Shown piece by piece: positions 26,343 to 36,314 of a stretch of DNA of 48,179 nucleotides. This DNA comes from Conservatibacter flavescens (GTDB lineage Bacteria; Pseudomonadota; Gammaproteobacteria; Enterobacterales; Pasteurellaceae), in assembly GCF_002795425.1 (NCBI RefSeq), contig NZ_PHHA01000032.1, positions 1 to 48,179 of the forward strand, written 5' to 3'. The number at the start of each line of letters is the position of its first letter. Positions within the stretch are counted from its first letter, which is position 1. A model generated the notes under the pieces. It made no database searches. It was not told the origin of the DNA and saw only the letters and a program-made list of their open reading frames with translations. The translations under genes and the position numbers were made by a program.

Positions 26343-28349
26343 TTACAAAATTTCTTTCGCTTTTGCCACTACGTTTTCCACAGTGAAGCCGAACTCTTTG
26401 AATAATAAATCTGCAGGTGCGGATTCACCAAAGCTGTTCATGCCAACAACACGGCCATTTAAACCAACATATTTATACCAGAAATCAGAGATTTGCGCTT
26501 CAATGGCAACACGTTTGGTCACATTGCTTGGCAACACTTTTTCGCGGTATGCCGCATCTTGTTTGTCGAACACATTGGTGCTTGGCATTGATACGACACG
26601 TACTTTTTTGCCTTCTGCGGCTAACACATCAGCAGCTTTCATGGCTAATTCTACTTCAGAACCTGTCGCAATTAAGATGAGATCTGGGCAATCGCCTTTT
26701 TCACAGCATTCACGTAAGATATAACCCCCGCGTGCAATATTCGCCAACTGCTCAGAAGTGCGGTCTTGTTGCGCTAAGTTTTGACGAGTGAAAATTAATG
26801 CACTCGGACCATCTTTACGCTCTACTGCGGCTTTCCATGCAACTGCAGATTCCACTTGATCCGCTGGGCGCCAAGTTTCCAAATTCGGAATTAAGCGAAG
26901 TGCTGCGGTTTGCTCAACTGGTTGATGGGTTGGGCCATCTTCACCTAAGCCAATTGAATCGTGAGTATACACAAATAAAGCGCGCTGTTTCATTAAAGCA
27001 GCCATACGAACGGCATTGTGTGCATATTCCATGAACATTAAGAAAGTTGCACCATAAGGGATAAATCCACCATGTAATGCGATACCGTTCATAATCGCGC
27101 TCATACCAAATTCACGTACGCCATAGTTAATATAGTTACCATCTACATTTTCAGTTGCGCGAATCGGTTTAGAGCCTGACCATAAGGTTAAGTTAGAACT
27201 TGCTAAATCCGCAGAGCCACCTAAAAACTCAGGTAATAAATGGGCATAAGCTTCAATGGCATTTTGTGAGGCTTTACGGCTTGCAATGCTTGCTGGATTT
27301 GCTTGTAATTTTTCAATAAAGGCTTGGCTTTCTTGCGCCCAATTTACCGGCAAGTCGCCTGCTACACGACGTTTAAACTCTGCCGCTAATTCAGGGTGTG
27401 CTTTAGCATAAGCCGCAAATTTTTCTTCCCATGATTTTTCAGCCGCTTGGCCTTTGGTTTTAGCATCCCATTCAGCATAAATATTTTCAGGAATTTCAAA
27501 AGGTGCATAATCCCAGTTTAACGCTTTACGAGTTAATGCAATTTCTTCATCACCTAATGGCGCACCATGACAGTCATGAGAGTTTGATTTATTCGGAGAA
27601 CCATAACCGATAATGGTTTTACAAATAATTAAAGTCGGTTTATTGGTTTCAGCTTGCGCCTGTTTAACTGCATTAGCAATGGCTTCGCTGTCATGTCCGT
27701 CAATTGCCGGAATCACTTGCCAACCATAAGATTCAAAGCGTTTTTGCGTATCGTCAGTAAACCAGCCTTCAACATGACCATCAATAGAAATGTTATTATC
27801 GTCGTAAAACGCAATTAATTTGCCTAAACCTAGCGTTCCAGCTAATGAACAAGCTTCGTGAGAAATCCCTTCCATTAAGCAACCATCACCCAAGAACACA
27901 TAAGTATAGTGATCCACAATGTCATGACCCGGACGGTTAAATTGACCGGCTAAGGTTTTTTCCGCAATCGCCATACCCACAGCATTGGTAATACCTTGAC
28001 CTAATGGACCTGTCGTAGTCTCTACGCCCGGTGCATAACCATATTCAGGGTGTCCGGGTGTTTTAGAATGTAATTGACGGAATTGTTTTAAGTCTTCAAT
28101 AGAAAGATCATAACCAGAAAGGTGAAGTAGACTATAAATCAGCATTGAACCATGCCCGTTAGACAATACGAAACGGTCACGATCTGCCCAAGTTGGGTTG
28201 GTCGGGTTGTGTTTTAAGAAATCACGCCATAATACTTCCGCAATATCTGCCATGCCCATCGGTGCACCAGGATGTCCTGATTTGGCTTTTTGCACTGCAT
28301 CCATACTTAAAAAACGGATAGCATTGGCTAACTCTCGACGATTTGTCAT
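26343..28349 (-). CDS. tktA: Transketolase
   Basis: Transketolase moves two-carbon ketol units between sugar phosphates in the pentose phosphate pathway, using thiamine diphosphate; erythrose 4-phosphate is one of its substrates. The 668-residue protein has the usual length and motifs: the [13 protein letters not shown] start, the ThDP-binding GDGCLMEG with the following DDNNISIDG, the [12 protein letters not shown] motif of the pyrimidine domain, and the C-terminal domain. AGGAG precedes the ATG. It lies 101 bases after the end of the long sugar operon on the same strand, but is likely to have its own promoter. Confidence 0.97.
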   Translation of the reverse strand: MTNRRELANAIRFLSMDAVQKAKSGHPGAPMGMADIAEVLWRDFLKHNPTNPTWADRDRFVLSNGHGSMLIYSLLHLSGYDLSIEDLKQFRQLHSKTPGHPEYGYAPGVETTTGPLGQGITNAVGMAIAEKTLAGQFNRPGHDIVDHYTYVFLGDGCLMEGISHEACSLAGTLGLGKLIAFYDDNNISIDGHVEGWFTDDTQKRFESYGWQVIPAIDGHDSEAIANAVKQAQAETNKPTLIICKTIIGYGSPNKSNSHDCHGAPLGDEEIALTRKALNWDYAPFEIPENIYAEWDAKTKGQAAEKSWEEKFAAYAKAHPELAAEFKRRVAGDLPVNWAQESQAFIEKLQANPASIASRKASQNAIEAYAHLLPEFLGGSADLASSNLTLWSGSKPIRATENVDGNYINYGVREFGMSAIMNGIALHGGFIPYGATFLMFMEYAHNAVRMAALMKQRALFVYTHDSIGLGEDGPTHQPVEQTAALRLIPNLETWRPADQVESAVAWKAAVERKDGPSALIFTRQNLAQQDRTSEQLANIARGGYILRECCEKGDCPDLILIATGSEVELAMKAADVLAAEGKKVRVVSMPSTNVFDKQDAAYREKVLPSNVTKRVAIEAQISDFWYKYVGLNGRVVGMNSFGESAPADLLFKEFGFTVENVVAKAKEIL

Positions 28350-28450
28350 ATTTGCTCCTAGTTTTAGTTTTCTTTAAATGATCTTGCTAGATTCTACACT
28401 ACTTAATCTAAAAAGTAGCCATTTATTTGTGTATTTTTAAATAAAATACT

Positions 28451-29242
28451 TTAAGCATGTGATAACGCATCTTTTATGAGATGATAAAATGCATTAGCCT
28501 CCCACGCACTACGTCCAACAAATAGCCCGTCAATATGTGATTGTACAATCAATAAATTCGCATTTTGAGGGTTCACACTACCGCCATACAATACTGGAAT
28601 TTTTTTACTTTCTTCTCCAAATAATTCCAATAAACATTGTTTAATCACCGCGTGTTTTTCATTGGCATATTCAGGCGATGCCGGAATACCGGCAGTGCCA
28701 ATTGCCCAAACAGGCTCATAGGCAATACGCAATAATGGCAGTTGCTCTGCTGTTACCCCGTGCAAACCGATTTTTAATTGTGTACGGAGAACTTCATCTG
28801 AAATATTATAATTTTTCTGCTCAAGGGTTTCACCCACGCATAATAAGGTTTTAAACTGGTGTTTTAATGCTGAAAGTACTTTTTCATTTTCTTCCTGATC
28901 AGTCTCTTTCATGATATGACGACGTTCAGAATGCCCGATCATGACCAACTCGACCCCGAGTTCTTTTAACATTATTGGAGAAATTTCACCGGTAAATTGC
29001 CCATTATCATTTGGATTCATATTCTGTGCGCCAATGCAAATTCCATGATTTCCCCCATGAGATTTAACGGTCTCGATGGCATCTTTTAATGTGGTGTACG
29101 AGGGAATAACGAAAAACTCAAGGGAGTTTTCTGCGGGAAATGTATTCACTAAACAGCTAAGATCTGACAGGTAATTCACAACATCAGCATTACCTTTATA
29201 CATTTTTAAATTCGTGCCAAAATAAATTTTTTTTGCTTTCAT
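28451..29242 (-). CDS. Triose-phosphate isomerase-like sugar phosphate isomerase (EryH-like candidate)
   Basis: The 263-residue product is a TIM-barrel isomerase with all four catalytic residues of TpiA: N11 and K13 (GTNLKMY), H104 (IGHSERR) and E176 (AYEPVWAIGTAG). It diverges from housekeeping TpiA, and its place as last gene of an operon with an RpiB-like and an epimerase-like gene suggests a specialised role, such as the L-erythrulose 1-phosphate to D-erythrulose 4-phosphate step known for EryH. Ordinary DHAP/G3P isomerisation feeding PdxA2 products into glycolysis is the alternative. The start at 29242 has AAGGAT upstream. Confidence 0.85.
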   Translation of the reverse strand: MKAKKIYFGTNLKMYKGNADVVNYLSDLSCLVNTFPAENSLEFFVIPSYTTLKDAIETVKSHGGNHGICIGAQNMNPNDNGQFTGEISPIMLKELGVELVMIGHSERRHIMKETDQEENEKVLSALKHQFKTLLCVGETLEQKNYNISDEVLRTQLKIGLHGVTAEQLPLLRIAYEPVWAIGTAGIPASPEYANEKHAVIKQCLLELFGEESKKIPVLYGGSVNPQNANLLIVQSHIDGLFVGRSAWEANAFYHLIKDALSHA

Positions 29243-29265
29243 AACTGATATCCTTAAATAACAAA

Positions 29266-29286
29266 AGGTGGGCGATTTCCCCACCT
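29266..29286 (-). terminator. Intra-operon hairpin before the TIM-like gene
   Basis: AGGTGGG (29266-29272) pairs with CCCACCT (29280-29286); on the minus strand four T follow. It lies in the 60-base gap between the cyclase-EIIB gene and the TIM-like gene and may lower downstream transcription. Confidence 0.45.
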
Positions 29287-29302
29287 ATTTCATCGTTTCG
29301 CT

Positions 29303-30247
29303 CTAATTTTCATTTAATTGTGCTAGCAACGCGTTATACACTTTATTGACGACCCCAACACCAAAAATAATTTGGTATTGTCTAGTCATAGAAAATAACC
29401 CTTTGACACTCGCGATTTTCTCAATCTGTGCTTTATTAATCTTTTCTTCATCATTAGGTACAACGCGTATTCTTGTGGCACAATGGGTAAGTGCGGTAAT
29501 ATTTTCTTTGCCCCCTAAATGCTCAATCAAGGTTTTCGCAATCAGCGCATAATCCATTCCATCAGCATGATCTGGCTTGTTTTTAATAAGCACTCGACAA
29601 GGCGCCCCGTCAGTATTTTCAATGGCAATCGGGATCATCAATGCATCAATTTCCGAACTGATAATTTTATCGGTATTGCAAATATATTCCACTAATGTGA
29701 CTCCCTTCATCAATAAATGATGATGTGTCACATGCTTACTTAACGGCTTTTCCATTGTACCGGTCAGCCAACCGCGAATTGGATAATCTTGCGGAAAATC
29801 GAACGCGATAATTTCAATATCTTTTGTGGCTAAATAGGCAGCGCCATCATCAGTAATATACGGTGAATTTCCCCAAAACGCTTTTGAGTTATAGCTGTAA
29901 TGGCTATCCCAACAAGTTTTAAAGATAAATTTTCGGTACTTTTGCGTAGCTGGCCAAATGCCAGCTAGGACTTCAGCGGTGATGGCAAAATTATCGGTAA
30001 TCATGTCAGCGAGATCTAAAACATGAAACTCACCGATAAAAACTTCAGGGGCGATATCTAATATATTATACGCGCCTTTTTGAATATGACTTAATGCATC
30101 CATATGAGTGAAAGCATGACAGGAGACTTGTAATTGCGTAGCCTCAAATAGATCACCTTGTTCAAAATTTCCTTTTTTTTCTACCGCACTTTGCCAACGG
30201 ACATGATTGGTTGAAATCGGCATTGATAAATCAATCCATTTATTCAT
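29303..30247 (-). CDS. Cyclase-family metal hydrolase fused to a PTS EIIB domain
   Basis: The single 314-residue frame carries two domains. Residues 1 to about 220 are a cyclase/kynurenine-formamidase-type hydrolase with metal-binding H44-x-x-T-H48-x-D50-x-x-x-H54 and a C-terminal H176-H177...E187 block, so the active site looks intact. Residues about 232-314 match the glucose-family EIIB domain of the phosphotransferase system: LIEHLGGKENI, then the phosphorylatable C256 in HCATRIRVV, and the IIFG segment near 293-296. No EIIC is present. The hydrolase may act on a lactone, amide or similar bond, and the EIIB could sense PTS phosphorylation. It follows the dctM gene by 10 bases. Domain calls are confident; the role is inferred. 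Confidence 0.85.
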   Translation of the reverse strand: MNKWIDLSMPISTNHVRWQSAVEKKGNFEQGDLFEATQLQVSCHAFTHMDALSHIQKGAYNILDIAPEVFIGEFHVLDLADMITDNFAITAEVLAGIWPATQKYRKFIFKTCWDSHYSYNSKAFWGNSPYITDDGAAYLATKDIEIIAFDFPQDYPIRGWLTGTMEKPLSKHVTHHHLLMKGVTLVEYICNTDKIISSEIDALMIPIAIENTDGAPCRVLIKNKPDHADGMDYALIAKTLIEHLGGKENITALTHCATRIRVVPNDEEKINKAQIEKIASVKGLFSMTRQYQIIFGVGVVNKVYNALLAQLNEN

Positions 30248-30257
30248 AGTTTATCCC

Positions 30258-31550
30258 TTACTGAAATAATAAATTTGGTAAAAATGTACTGAATTCAGGT
30301 ACCATGATGAGCAAAATCAGTAACCCAAGTAAGGAAAGTAAATAAGGAATACTTTCTTTTAACACTTTTATCGGTTCGCATTCTGCGATATTTGCTGAAA
30401 GGAAGATCAAATATCCCACTGGCGGTGTGACTAAACCGATCATAAGATTTAAAATAACCACCAAACCAAAGTGAATAGGATCGATCCCAAATTGGTTCAC
30501 AATCGGCATAAATACTGGCACAAGAATAGTCAACGCTGCTGTCGGATCCATTACCATACCGATAAACAATACAATCAAATTAATCAGTAATAACGCTTCA
30601 AGAGGGCTATCACATACAGAGGCAACCCAACTTGCCACTTGATGACTGATTTGAAGTCTAGCGATCATCCAAGCAAAAATAGACGAAGCACCCACAATTA
30701 ACATCACCGTAATTGTTCCTTTCAATGAAGAAATAAGCGCTTTTTTCAATCGTTCAAAACTCAGTTCTTTATAAACGAATGTGCCAACCAAATACGCATA
30801 AACGACTGATACTGCTCCTGCTTCTGTCGCAGTAAAAATACCTGAGATAATACCGTAGAGAATAATAATTGGACAAAGTAATGCCCAGATAGCATCTTTA
30901 GCACTGTCCTTGACTTCACTCCATTTAAATTCTGTCGCTTGATTACCATACTTATAAATTTTACTTAGCACGAATGTGACGAGAATAAGTGTTAAGGCGA
31001 TCATTAATCCCGGAATAATTCCCGACATAAACATTTTTCCAACAGAAACGCCAGCCCCAGCTAACGCAGCAAATACAATCATTGGAACACTTGGCGGAAT
31101 AATCGGCCCAATAATTGAAGCGGATTGAGTAAGTGCCGCTGCAAAAGGCGCAGGATATCCGCTTTTCTTCATAGCAGGAATAAGTGAACTACCGATTGCA
31201 GCTGTTGATGCAACTGCAGAACCACTGATAGAACCGAAAAATAAACTGGAGAAAATATTGATATAGGCCAAAGAACCTTTCCAGCGCCCAATAATTGATG
31301 TGACAAAGCGAATAATACGACTGGTAATTCCCCCGACACTCATTAATTCTCCGGCTAGAAAGAAAAAGGCGAGCGCTTGTAATGCATTGGTATCAAGCCC
31401 TTGCATAACCTGTTGTGCCACAATTGTGACAGGCACATATGGCAAAAACCAAAATAATGTAACAATAGAGGCAAAAATAATACTATAAAAGAGCGGTAGT
31501 CCTAATACAGTTAGTACAAACATCACTCCAAGCAACACAATAAATGACAT
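30258..31550 (-). CDS. TRAP transporter large permease, DctM-like (system 1)
   Basis: This 430-residue protein has about 12 membrane segments and the DctM layout, with a conserved GSISGSAVASTAAIGSSLIPAMKKSGY block near residues 95-121 and IIGPIIPPSVPMI after it. It forms the sodium-driven channel of a TRAP carrier with the adjacent DctQ and DctP. The start overlaps the dctQ stop by one base (TAATG), a sign of translational coupling. Confidence 0.93.
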   Translation of the reverse strand: MSFIVLLGVMFVLTVLGLPLFYSIIFASIVTLFWFLPYVPVTIVAQQVMQGLDTNALQALAFFFLAGELMSVGGITSRIIRFVTSIIGRWKGSLAYINIFSSLFFGSISGSAVASTAAIGSSLIPAMKKSGYPAPFAAALTQSASIIGPIIPPSVPMIVFAALAGAGVSVGKMFMSGIIPGLMIALTLILVTFVLSKIYKYGNQATEFKWSEVKDSAKDAIWALLCPIIILYGIISGIFTATEAGAVSVVYAYLVGTFVYKELSFERLKKALISSLKGTITVMLIVGASSIFAWMIARLQISHQVASWVASVCDSPLEALLLINLIVLFIGMVMDPTAALTILVPVFMPIVNQFGIDPIHFGLVVILNLMIGLVTPPVGYLIFLSANIAECEPIKVLKESIPYLLSLLGLLILLIMVPEFSTFLPNLLFQ

Positions 31551-32026
31551 TATAATTCTCCTACCACTTTAGTTTTTGCCAATGATATAAATGCAATGAC
31601 GATACGAACCATTTCTAAGGATAAGCACACAATAAACGGCACATACACCCAAGAAATAGAAATTTTAAACGCAGAATAATAGCTGTTGATATTCATCTCA
31701 TATAATTTCAGTCCACCTTTTACTAATAAAAATAGACAGAACAACATCACAATATAAAGCAATGAAGAGAGCAACCAGCCGTATTTAAACCGCTCAAAAA
31801 TCATAATGCGTAATAATGGCACTTGAATTTGTGTTGTCGTCAAAATACCGAATAAGATCATATAGGTATAACAAAACCGTAAGAACTCTTCGGCCCAAGG
31901 AAACGATACATTGATCACATAACGCGTAATGACTTGCACAAACGTCATCAATACAATAATGAGAAAAAAGAGGCTTCCTAATGATAGAAACGTCTTATTT
32001 ATAAAATTCTCATACTTTTCAATCAT
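31550..32026 (-). CDS. TRAP transporter small permease, DctQ-like (system 1)
   Basis: The 158-residue product has four membrane segments and the conserved RYVINVSFPWAEEFLRFCYTYMILFG block near residues 35-60 that marks DctQ. It links the binding protein to the DctM channel in the inner membrane. It is 31 bases after the DctP gene and overlaps DctM by one base. Confidence 0.93.
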   Translation of the reverse strand: MIEKYENFINKTFLSLGSLFFLIIVLMTFVQVITRYVINVSFPWAEEFLRFCYTYMILFGILTTTQIQVPLLRIMIFERFKYGWLLSSLLYIVMLFCLFLLVKGGLKLYEMNINSYYSAFKISISWVYVPFIVCLSLEMVRIVIAFISLAKTKVVGEL

Positions 32027-32057
32027 AAAAGCAGCCCCTTTCTAGGTTTAAAATATA

Positions 32058-33032
32058 TTATTTTGTTTCTGTCACTTGATTAATTAACTCATTACCAAAT
32101 TTCTTGGCATAATCATTCCAAGCTTTTTTCGCTCCATCTTGGAAAGAAGCAATATCTGGTGAAGCTTCCACTTCCATACCTTGTTCTTTAAGCTTTTCAA
32201 GATAAATTTTATTTTCCTCAAGATTCAGTTTTTTCTCTAATTCAGCGCCCTCTCTCGCAGCCTGTAATAAAATTTCCTGATCTTCTTTGTCCAAATAATT
32301 GAAACGATCCAAATTCATCGCCATTGGCGCAGCCGTATAAGCATGATGAGTTAAAGAAAGATATTTTTGCACTTCCTGCAGATTGTTGTTATAGATGTGG
32401 TGAACGGGATTTTCTTGTCCATCAATCACACCGGTTTTTAATGAGAAATACACTTCATTAAACGGCATTGGTGTTGGATTCGCGCCCCATTCTTTAAAAG
32501 CAGCGATATGTGCAGGATTCGGGGTGGTGCGTAATTTTAATCCCGCTAAGTCAGAGGCATTTTTAATCGGCTTTTTGCTATTAGTAATATCTCGGAAGCC
32601 AATTTCATAAAACGCCAATCCTTTTAGACCTGATTTTTCAAGTGATTTCAATAAATTATCACCCACTTCACTATTCAATACTTTTTCTACATGGGCTTCG
32701 TCTCTAAATAAAAAAGGCAGGTCAAGTAAATTTAGCTCTTCATTAAACGTGGTGTAATACGGGTTTCCCACAACAACAATATCAATGGTTCCCATTCGAG
32801 TTCCGTCAATTTGTGTTCCAGAAGGACCTAATTCACTATTTGGGTGTAATTTAATGGTAATACGCCCGTTAGATAACTCATGAGCACGTTTCGCCATGAA
32901 TTCCGTTGCTTTTGTTATGGTATCATTTGGTGAACCATAGTGGCTTAATGCTAGTGTATGTTCACCTGCAGCGAAAACCGATGCTGAAAACATTAATAAT
33001 GCTGTTGCTGAAAGAATATTACGCTTTTTCAT
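32058..33032 (-). CDS. TRAP transporter substrate-binding protein, DctP-like (system 1)
   Basis: This 324-residue periplasmic receptor has a Sec signal peptide (cleavage after SASVFA). It shows the DctP core: LKLRTTPNP with the carboxylate-binding Arg, GANPTPMPFNEVYFSLKTGVIDGQENP, and the long helix with LQEVQKYLSLTHHAY. Ligands of the family are usually organic acids, including aldonates and tetronates. The start at 33032 has AAAGGTG upstream; an in-frame ATG at 33062 lacks a site. It closely resembles the other DctP in this operon (39461). Confidence 0.93.
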   Translation of the reverse strand: MKKRNILSATALLMFSASVFAAGEHTLALSHYGSPNDTITKATEFMAKRAHELSNGRITIKLHPNSELGPSGTQIDGTRMGTIDIVVVGNPYYTTFNEELNLLDLPFLFRDEAHVEKVLNSEVGDNLLKSLEKSGLKGLAFYEIGFRDITNSKKPIKNASDLAGLKLRTTPNPAHIAAFKEWGANPTPMPFNEVYFSLKTGVIDGQENPVHHIYNNNLQEVQKYLSLTHHAYTAAPMAMNLDRFNYLDKEDQEILLQAAREGAELEKKLNLEENKIYLEKLKEQGMEVEASPDIASFQDGAKKAWNDYAKKFGNELINQVTETK

Positions 33033-33079
33033 AATTACACCTTTGTATTTACTGTCAATCATAAAGAATGTTCAAAACA

Positions 33080-33532
33080 TTAACGGCTATGATATTTCTT
33101 ATCAATTTCATTAATTTTAGCGACTTTCGGGGCAGAACCTCCGCCAGCAAAATCACACTCTAACCATACTTTTAATAAGGATTTGGCCAATTCCACGCCG
33201 ATAACTCGCTCACCAAAACAAATTACCTGCGCATCATTACTTTTTCTTGCTCGCTCTGCTGAAAAAACATCATGACAAACTGCTGCGCGCACGCCTGGTA
33301 CTTTATTTGCCGTAATCGACATGCCGATACCCGTTCCACAAGTTAGAATTGCACGATCATATTTTCCATCTGCCACAGCCAATGCGACAGCCTCCGCCAC
33401 ATCAGGATATAGCACAACATCGCCAGCACCGGCACCAAAGTCATCATACTCAATACCTAATGTATCCAAATATTTCATCAGCTCCACTTTTAAGTTATAA
33501 GCTGCTTCATCACATCCAATTGCAATTTTCAT
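33080..33532 (-). CDS. RpiB/LacA-type sugar phosphate isomerase (EryI/DerI-like candidate)
   Basis: The 150-residue protein has the RpiB fold with C65 as the catalytic base in LTCGTGIGMSI and GCDEAAY at the phosphate end. The usual GCDH motif of ribose 5-phosphate isomerase B is altered to GCDE. RpiB homologues in erythritol and threitol pathways (EryI, DerI) convert D-erythrulose 4-phosphate to D-erythrose 4-phosphate; the surrounding genes favour that role over ribose phosphate. It begins 14 bases after the SorC gene. Confidence 0.87.
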   Translation of the reverse strand: MKIAIGCDEAAYNLKVELMKYLDTLGIEYDDFGAGAGDVVLYPDVAEAVALAVADGKYDRAILTCGTGIGMSITANKVPGVRAAVCHDVFSAERARKSNDAQVICFGERVIGVELAKSLLKVWLECDFAGGGSAPKVAKINEIDKKYHSR

Positions 33533-33546
33533 TTTTTTCTCCTTAG

Positions 33547-34506
33547 CTATACTTTCGATAAATTCAAAATGGTATTCACGTTACTTGCACTCGTTGCAAT
33601 AATATTGATAATGCCTGTTCTCAACGCACCTAAAATTGCCATCGCTTTTGTGCTTTCAGAAGCAATGCCGATAACACAGGGAATAGCACGCAGATCTTCC
33701 AAACTCAAACCAATCACACGATTATTCATGACGGTATCAATAGGTTCACCCTGTAAGTTAAAAAAGCCATAACCAGCAATATCACCGATTGCGCCTTGAT
33801 GAATTTTGGCTTCTGTCACTTCCTGGGGCGTAAACCACCCTAACTGCACCATGTAACTGTTTTCATTCATATCACCAATACCCACCAACGCAATATCCGC
33901 TTTTCGAGCGCGATCAAGGGTTTCTTTAATTACACCGTTTTGCATAAATACATCACGGAATGATTTATCCTCTAAATACGCCGGCGCATAAAGTGTTTCA
34001 TTGATACCATTAAACTTACGCGCTAAATTACGGCAAGTATGATCGGCATCAACTGGCTCACCATTACGCTGTACTCCGCCAATCCCACAAATAAACTTGC
34101 ATTGCTTATCTGGGAAAATACCAACATGTTCCCCTACCGCAGCAACGTTACGCCCTTGCCCAATCGCAACTGTCATGCCATCTTTTAAGGTATTGGATAA
34201 ATAACTGCTTACCAAAGCAGCCACTTGTTTTCGCTGATCATTTTCATTATGTTCATCAATCGCAATTAATGCCCGCTGAATCCCAAATTCATCGATTAAT
34301 CTTTTTTCTAATTGCGAAGTAAAAACCGGATGATAGCGAACATTAATTTCAACAACACCTTCTTGCCTTGCTTTTCTTAATAAACGCCCGACTTTAATTC
34401 TGGAAATATTAAATTTCTGTGCAATTTCTTCTTGAGTTAATTCATGCTCATAATAAGCAATGGCAATTTCAGTCAATAAACTTTCTTCTTTTAAATCCAC
34501 GTTCAT
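33547..34506 (-). CDS. SorC-family sugar-binding transcriptional regulator
   Basis: The 319-residue product has an N-terminal helix-turn-helix (about 10-55: AYYEHELTQEEIAQKFNISR and RRLLRKA-like recognition helix) and the SorC C-terminal sugar-phosphate domain (GMTVAIGQGRNVAAVG, then the APAYLED and GIGDMNENS segments). EryD of Brucella, the erythritol regulator, is of this family. It sits inside the long operon, so it is expected to control its own transcript in response to a tetrose or related phosphate. The effector is inferred. Confidence 0.9.
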   Translation of the reverse strand: MNVDLKEESLLTEIAIAYYEHELTQEEIAQKFNISRIKVGRLLRKARQEGVVEINVRYHPVFTSQLEKRLIDEFGIQRALIAIDEHNENDQRKQVAALVSSYLSNTLKDGMTVAIGQGRNVAAVGEHVGIFPDKQCKFICGIGGVQRNGEPVDADHTCRNLARKFNGINETLYAPAYLEDKSFRDVFMQNGVIKETLDRARKADIALVGIGDMNENSYMVQLGWFTPQEVTEAKIHQGAIGDIAGYGFFNLQGEPIDTVMNNRVIGLSLEDLRAIPCVIGIASESTKAMAILGALRTGIINIIATSASNVNTILNLSKV

Positions 34507-34518
34507 TACCTCACAAAC

Positions 34519-35355
34519 CTAAATCAAACTATCAATATATCCTTTGGATTGAATCAATGTTGCTTCAATCACAGATAAATCAACCGCTTGTTCAAACCGT
34601 TTAGGTGTAGAATCTAATTCACGATAAATTCTTAAAGGAATTTCAAAGCTACAAGGAATGGCTTTTTGTTTTAATGCAGAAATGACCTGCGTATAATCAA
34701 TCATTCCTTCACCAAGCGGAACAAAGCGGAATTGATTCTCGAGAATGCTGACATCTTTAATATGAAAATGCTGGCAATATTCTAACGATGCTAAAGATTG
34801 TTGAACGACATCAAGTTGTTTATCGTAAGTAACCATATTGCCCGGATCGAAATTCATGGCGTAGCAATCCGTACCCACCTCATTAAGCAATTCAACACCA
34901 TCTTCTAAGGTAACAAAAGCATTAAAGTTATAATCCCCTGCATTTTCCAAACATAAGATACAACCGGTTTCTTCTAAAGTAGATCTCAGTGATTTTAAGT
35001 TTTCAATTAACTTTGTTTTATTTTCGAGTTTAGTGGTACAGACATTAATATATTTTGCCCCAATGAGTTGAGCAAAACGTAAACGAGGTAAGAAAATGTC
35101 GGCTAATCCTTCCGTAGATAAATCCATCGTGCAACCTAAAGCCAATGTGGATAATGCATATTTTTCTTTCAATTGATTCACTAAATTCGCATTTTCAACA
35201 CTGAATAGATCTTGATTTAGATTGCCAACATAGCCTTGGTTATAGGCCAATTCAAAATAATCAAAACCACATTTTTTGATTGATGCAAGTGTGGTATCCA
35301 AATCATATCCATCATAGATAGAAGTATTTACTGCTAACTTAAGGTTATTGCTCAT
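34519..35355 (-). CDS. Sugar phosphate isomerase/epimerase, xylose isomerase-like TIM barrel
   Basis: The 278-residue protein has the metal-binding set of the AP endonuclease 2/xylose isomerase-like family: E137 (CLENAGDY), D170 (NFDPGNM), H198 (HFHIKD) and E238 (SFEIPL). LerI, which converts L-erythrulose 1-phosphate to D-erythrulose 4-phosphate in mycobacterial tetritol pathways, and OtnI/Hyi-type 2-oxo-tetronate isomerases belong to this superfamily; either role fits the locus. The start at 35355 has GGGGAAG upstream; an in-frame ATG 12 bases earlier lies in that site. Confidence 0.85.
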   Translation of the reverse strand: MSNNLKLAVNTSIYDGYDLDTTLASIKKCGFDYFELAYNQGYVGNLNQDLFSVENANLVNQLKEKYALSTLALGCTMDLSTEGLADIFLPRLRFAQLIGAKYINVCTTKLENKTKLIENLKSLRSTLEETGCILCLENAGDYNFNAFVTLEDGVELLNEVGTDCYAMNFDPGNMVTYDKQLDVVQQSLASLEYCQHFHIKDVSILENQFRFVPLGEGMIDYTQVISALKQKAIPCSFEIPLRIYRELDSTPKRFEQAVDLSVIEATLIQSKGYIDSLI

Positions 35356-35383
35356 TTTCTTCCCCATTATTTATTGATAAACG

Positions 35384-36304
35384 TTATATCTTCATTTTGT
35401 AATATTTTTTGGCATTAGCAAAAAATAATTTATGTTGATCTTCAGGGCTATAATCTTTTACCGCCTCTTTAAAACCGGTAAAAATGGTTTCTAAATCACC
35501 GCATAAACTATCCACAGGGAAATTACTCGCAAACATCGCTCGATCTGTACCAAAAATTTGAACAGTCTCTTGCACAATCCAGCGATTGTCATTGATATCC
35601 CATTTTTTATCCGGCAAACCAATACCAGAAATTTTAACCACAATATTAGGAATATCGGACAATAATGACATTGCCTTATGCCATTCTTTCAATCCTTCAG
35701 CAGAACGATCATAAGGAAGTCCCGTATGGTTTAAGATAATCAATGTATCAGGAAAATCTAATGCCAGTCGTTTTGCTTCATGCAAGTTCCACCAAGGCGT
35801 TTGCAAATCAAAATTCAGCCCAAATTTGGCCAAAAGCGCATAACCCTGGCGCCATTTTTCATCACTCATTAAGGTTCTAATGCCAGACTGCGCCTCTGCA
35901 GGAGATAATGCACCGGCTGGTTTATGTCGTACACTTCTGACTAAAGGATACTGTGATTGCGCCTTTAACACAGCCTCTACATCATCGGCGTGTAACCAAG
36001 CCTGCGCAACAACAGCATTCGGCATGCCATATTTTTCTGCCACCGTATGAATGTATTTGGTTTCCCCCATTGGATCTTTAGGATCCCATTCAGCATCCAC
36101 ATAAACCGTTGCAACGACATTATGTTTTGGTGTGGCATCTTTTAAATAATCCGGTGGCAAGTATTCCCGTTTAATAGCAGAATAATCACCGTATCTAAAA
36201 GGAATTAAAACATCTGGAGCCAACCAAGGGTGCGGATTAATTTGCGGCTGCCAAAAATGTTGATGCGCATCAATCATAGGTCCATCATATAATTTAGCTT
36301 CCAT
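35384..36304 (-). CDS. Amidohydrolase-2 family protein, sugar lactonase candidate
   Basis: This 306-residue protein starts the amidohydrolase TIM barrel with IDAHQHFW (metal ligands H14 and H16), and has a central KISGIG segment and a C-terminal FASNFPVDSL where the catalytic Asp usually lies. Relatives include L-fucono- and L-rhamnono-lactonases. In an operon for sugar acids it may open a tetronolactone or another aldonolactone. Substrate is inferred. Ten bases separate it from the MFS gene. Confidence 0.8.
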   Translation of the reverse strand: MEAKLYDGPMIDAHQHFWQPQINPHPWLAPDVLIPFRYGDYSAIKREYLPPDYLKDATPKHNVVATVYVDAEWDPKDPMGETKYIHTVAEKYGMPNAVVAQAWLHADDVEAVLKAQSQYPLVRSVRHKPAGALSPAEAQSGIRTLMSDEKWRQGYALLAKFGLNFDLQTPWWNLHEAKRLALDFPDTLIILNHTGLPYDRSAEGLKEWHKAMSLLSDIPNIVVKISGIGLPDKKWDINDNRWIVQETVQIFGTDRAMFASNFPVDSLCGDLETIFTGFKEAVKDYSPEDQHKLFFANAKKYYKMKI

Positions 36305-36314
36305 AATGCGTCTC

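Noticed and set aside
33080-33532. Plain ribose 5-phosphate isomerase B
   Set aside because: Not excluded, but the altered GCDE motif and the tetrose-type neighbours make a specialised isomerase more likely.
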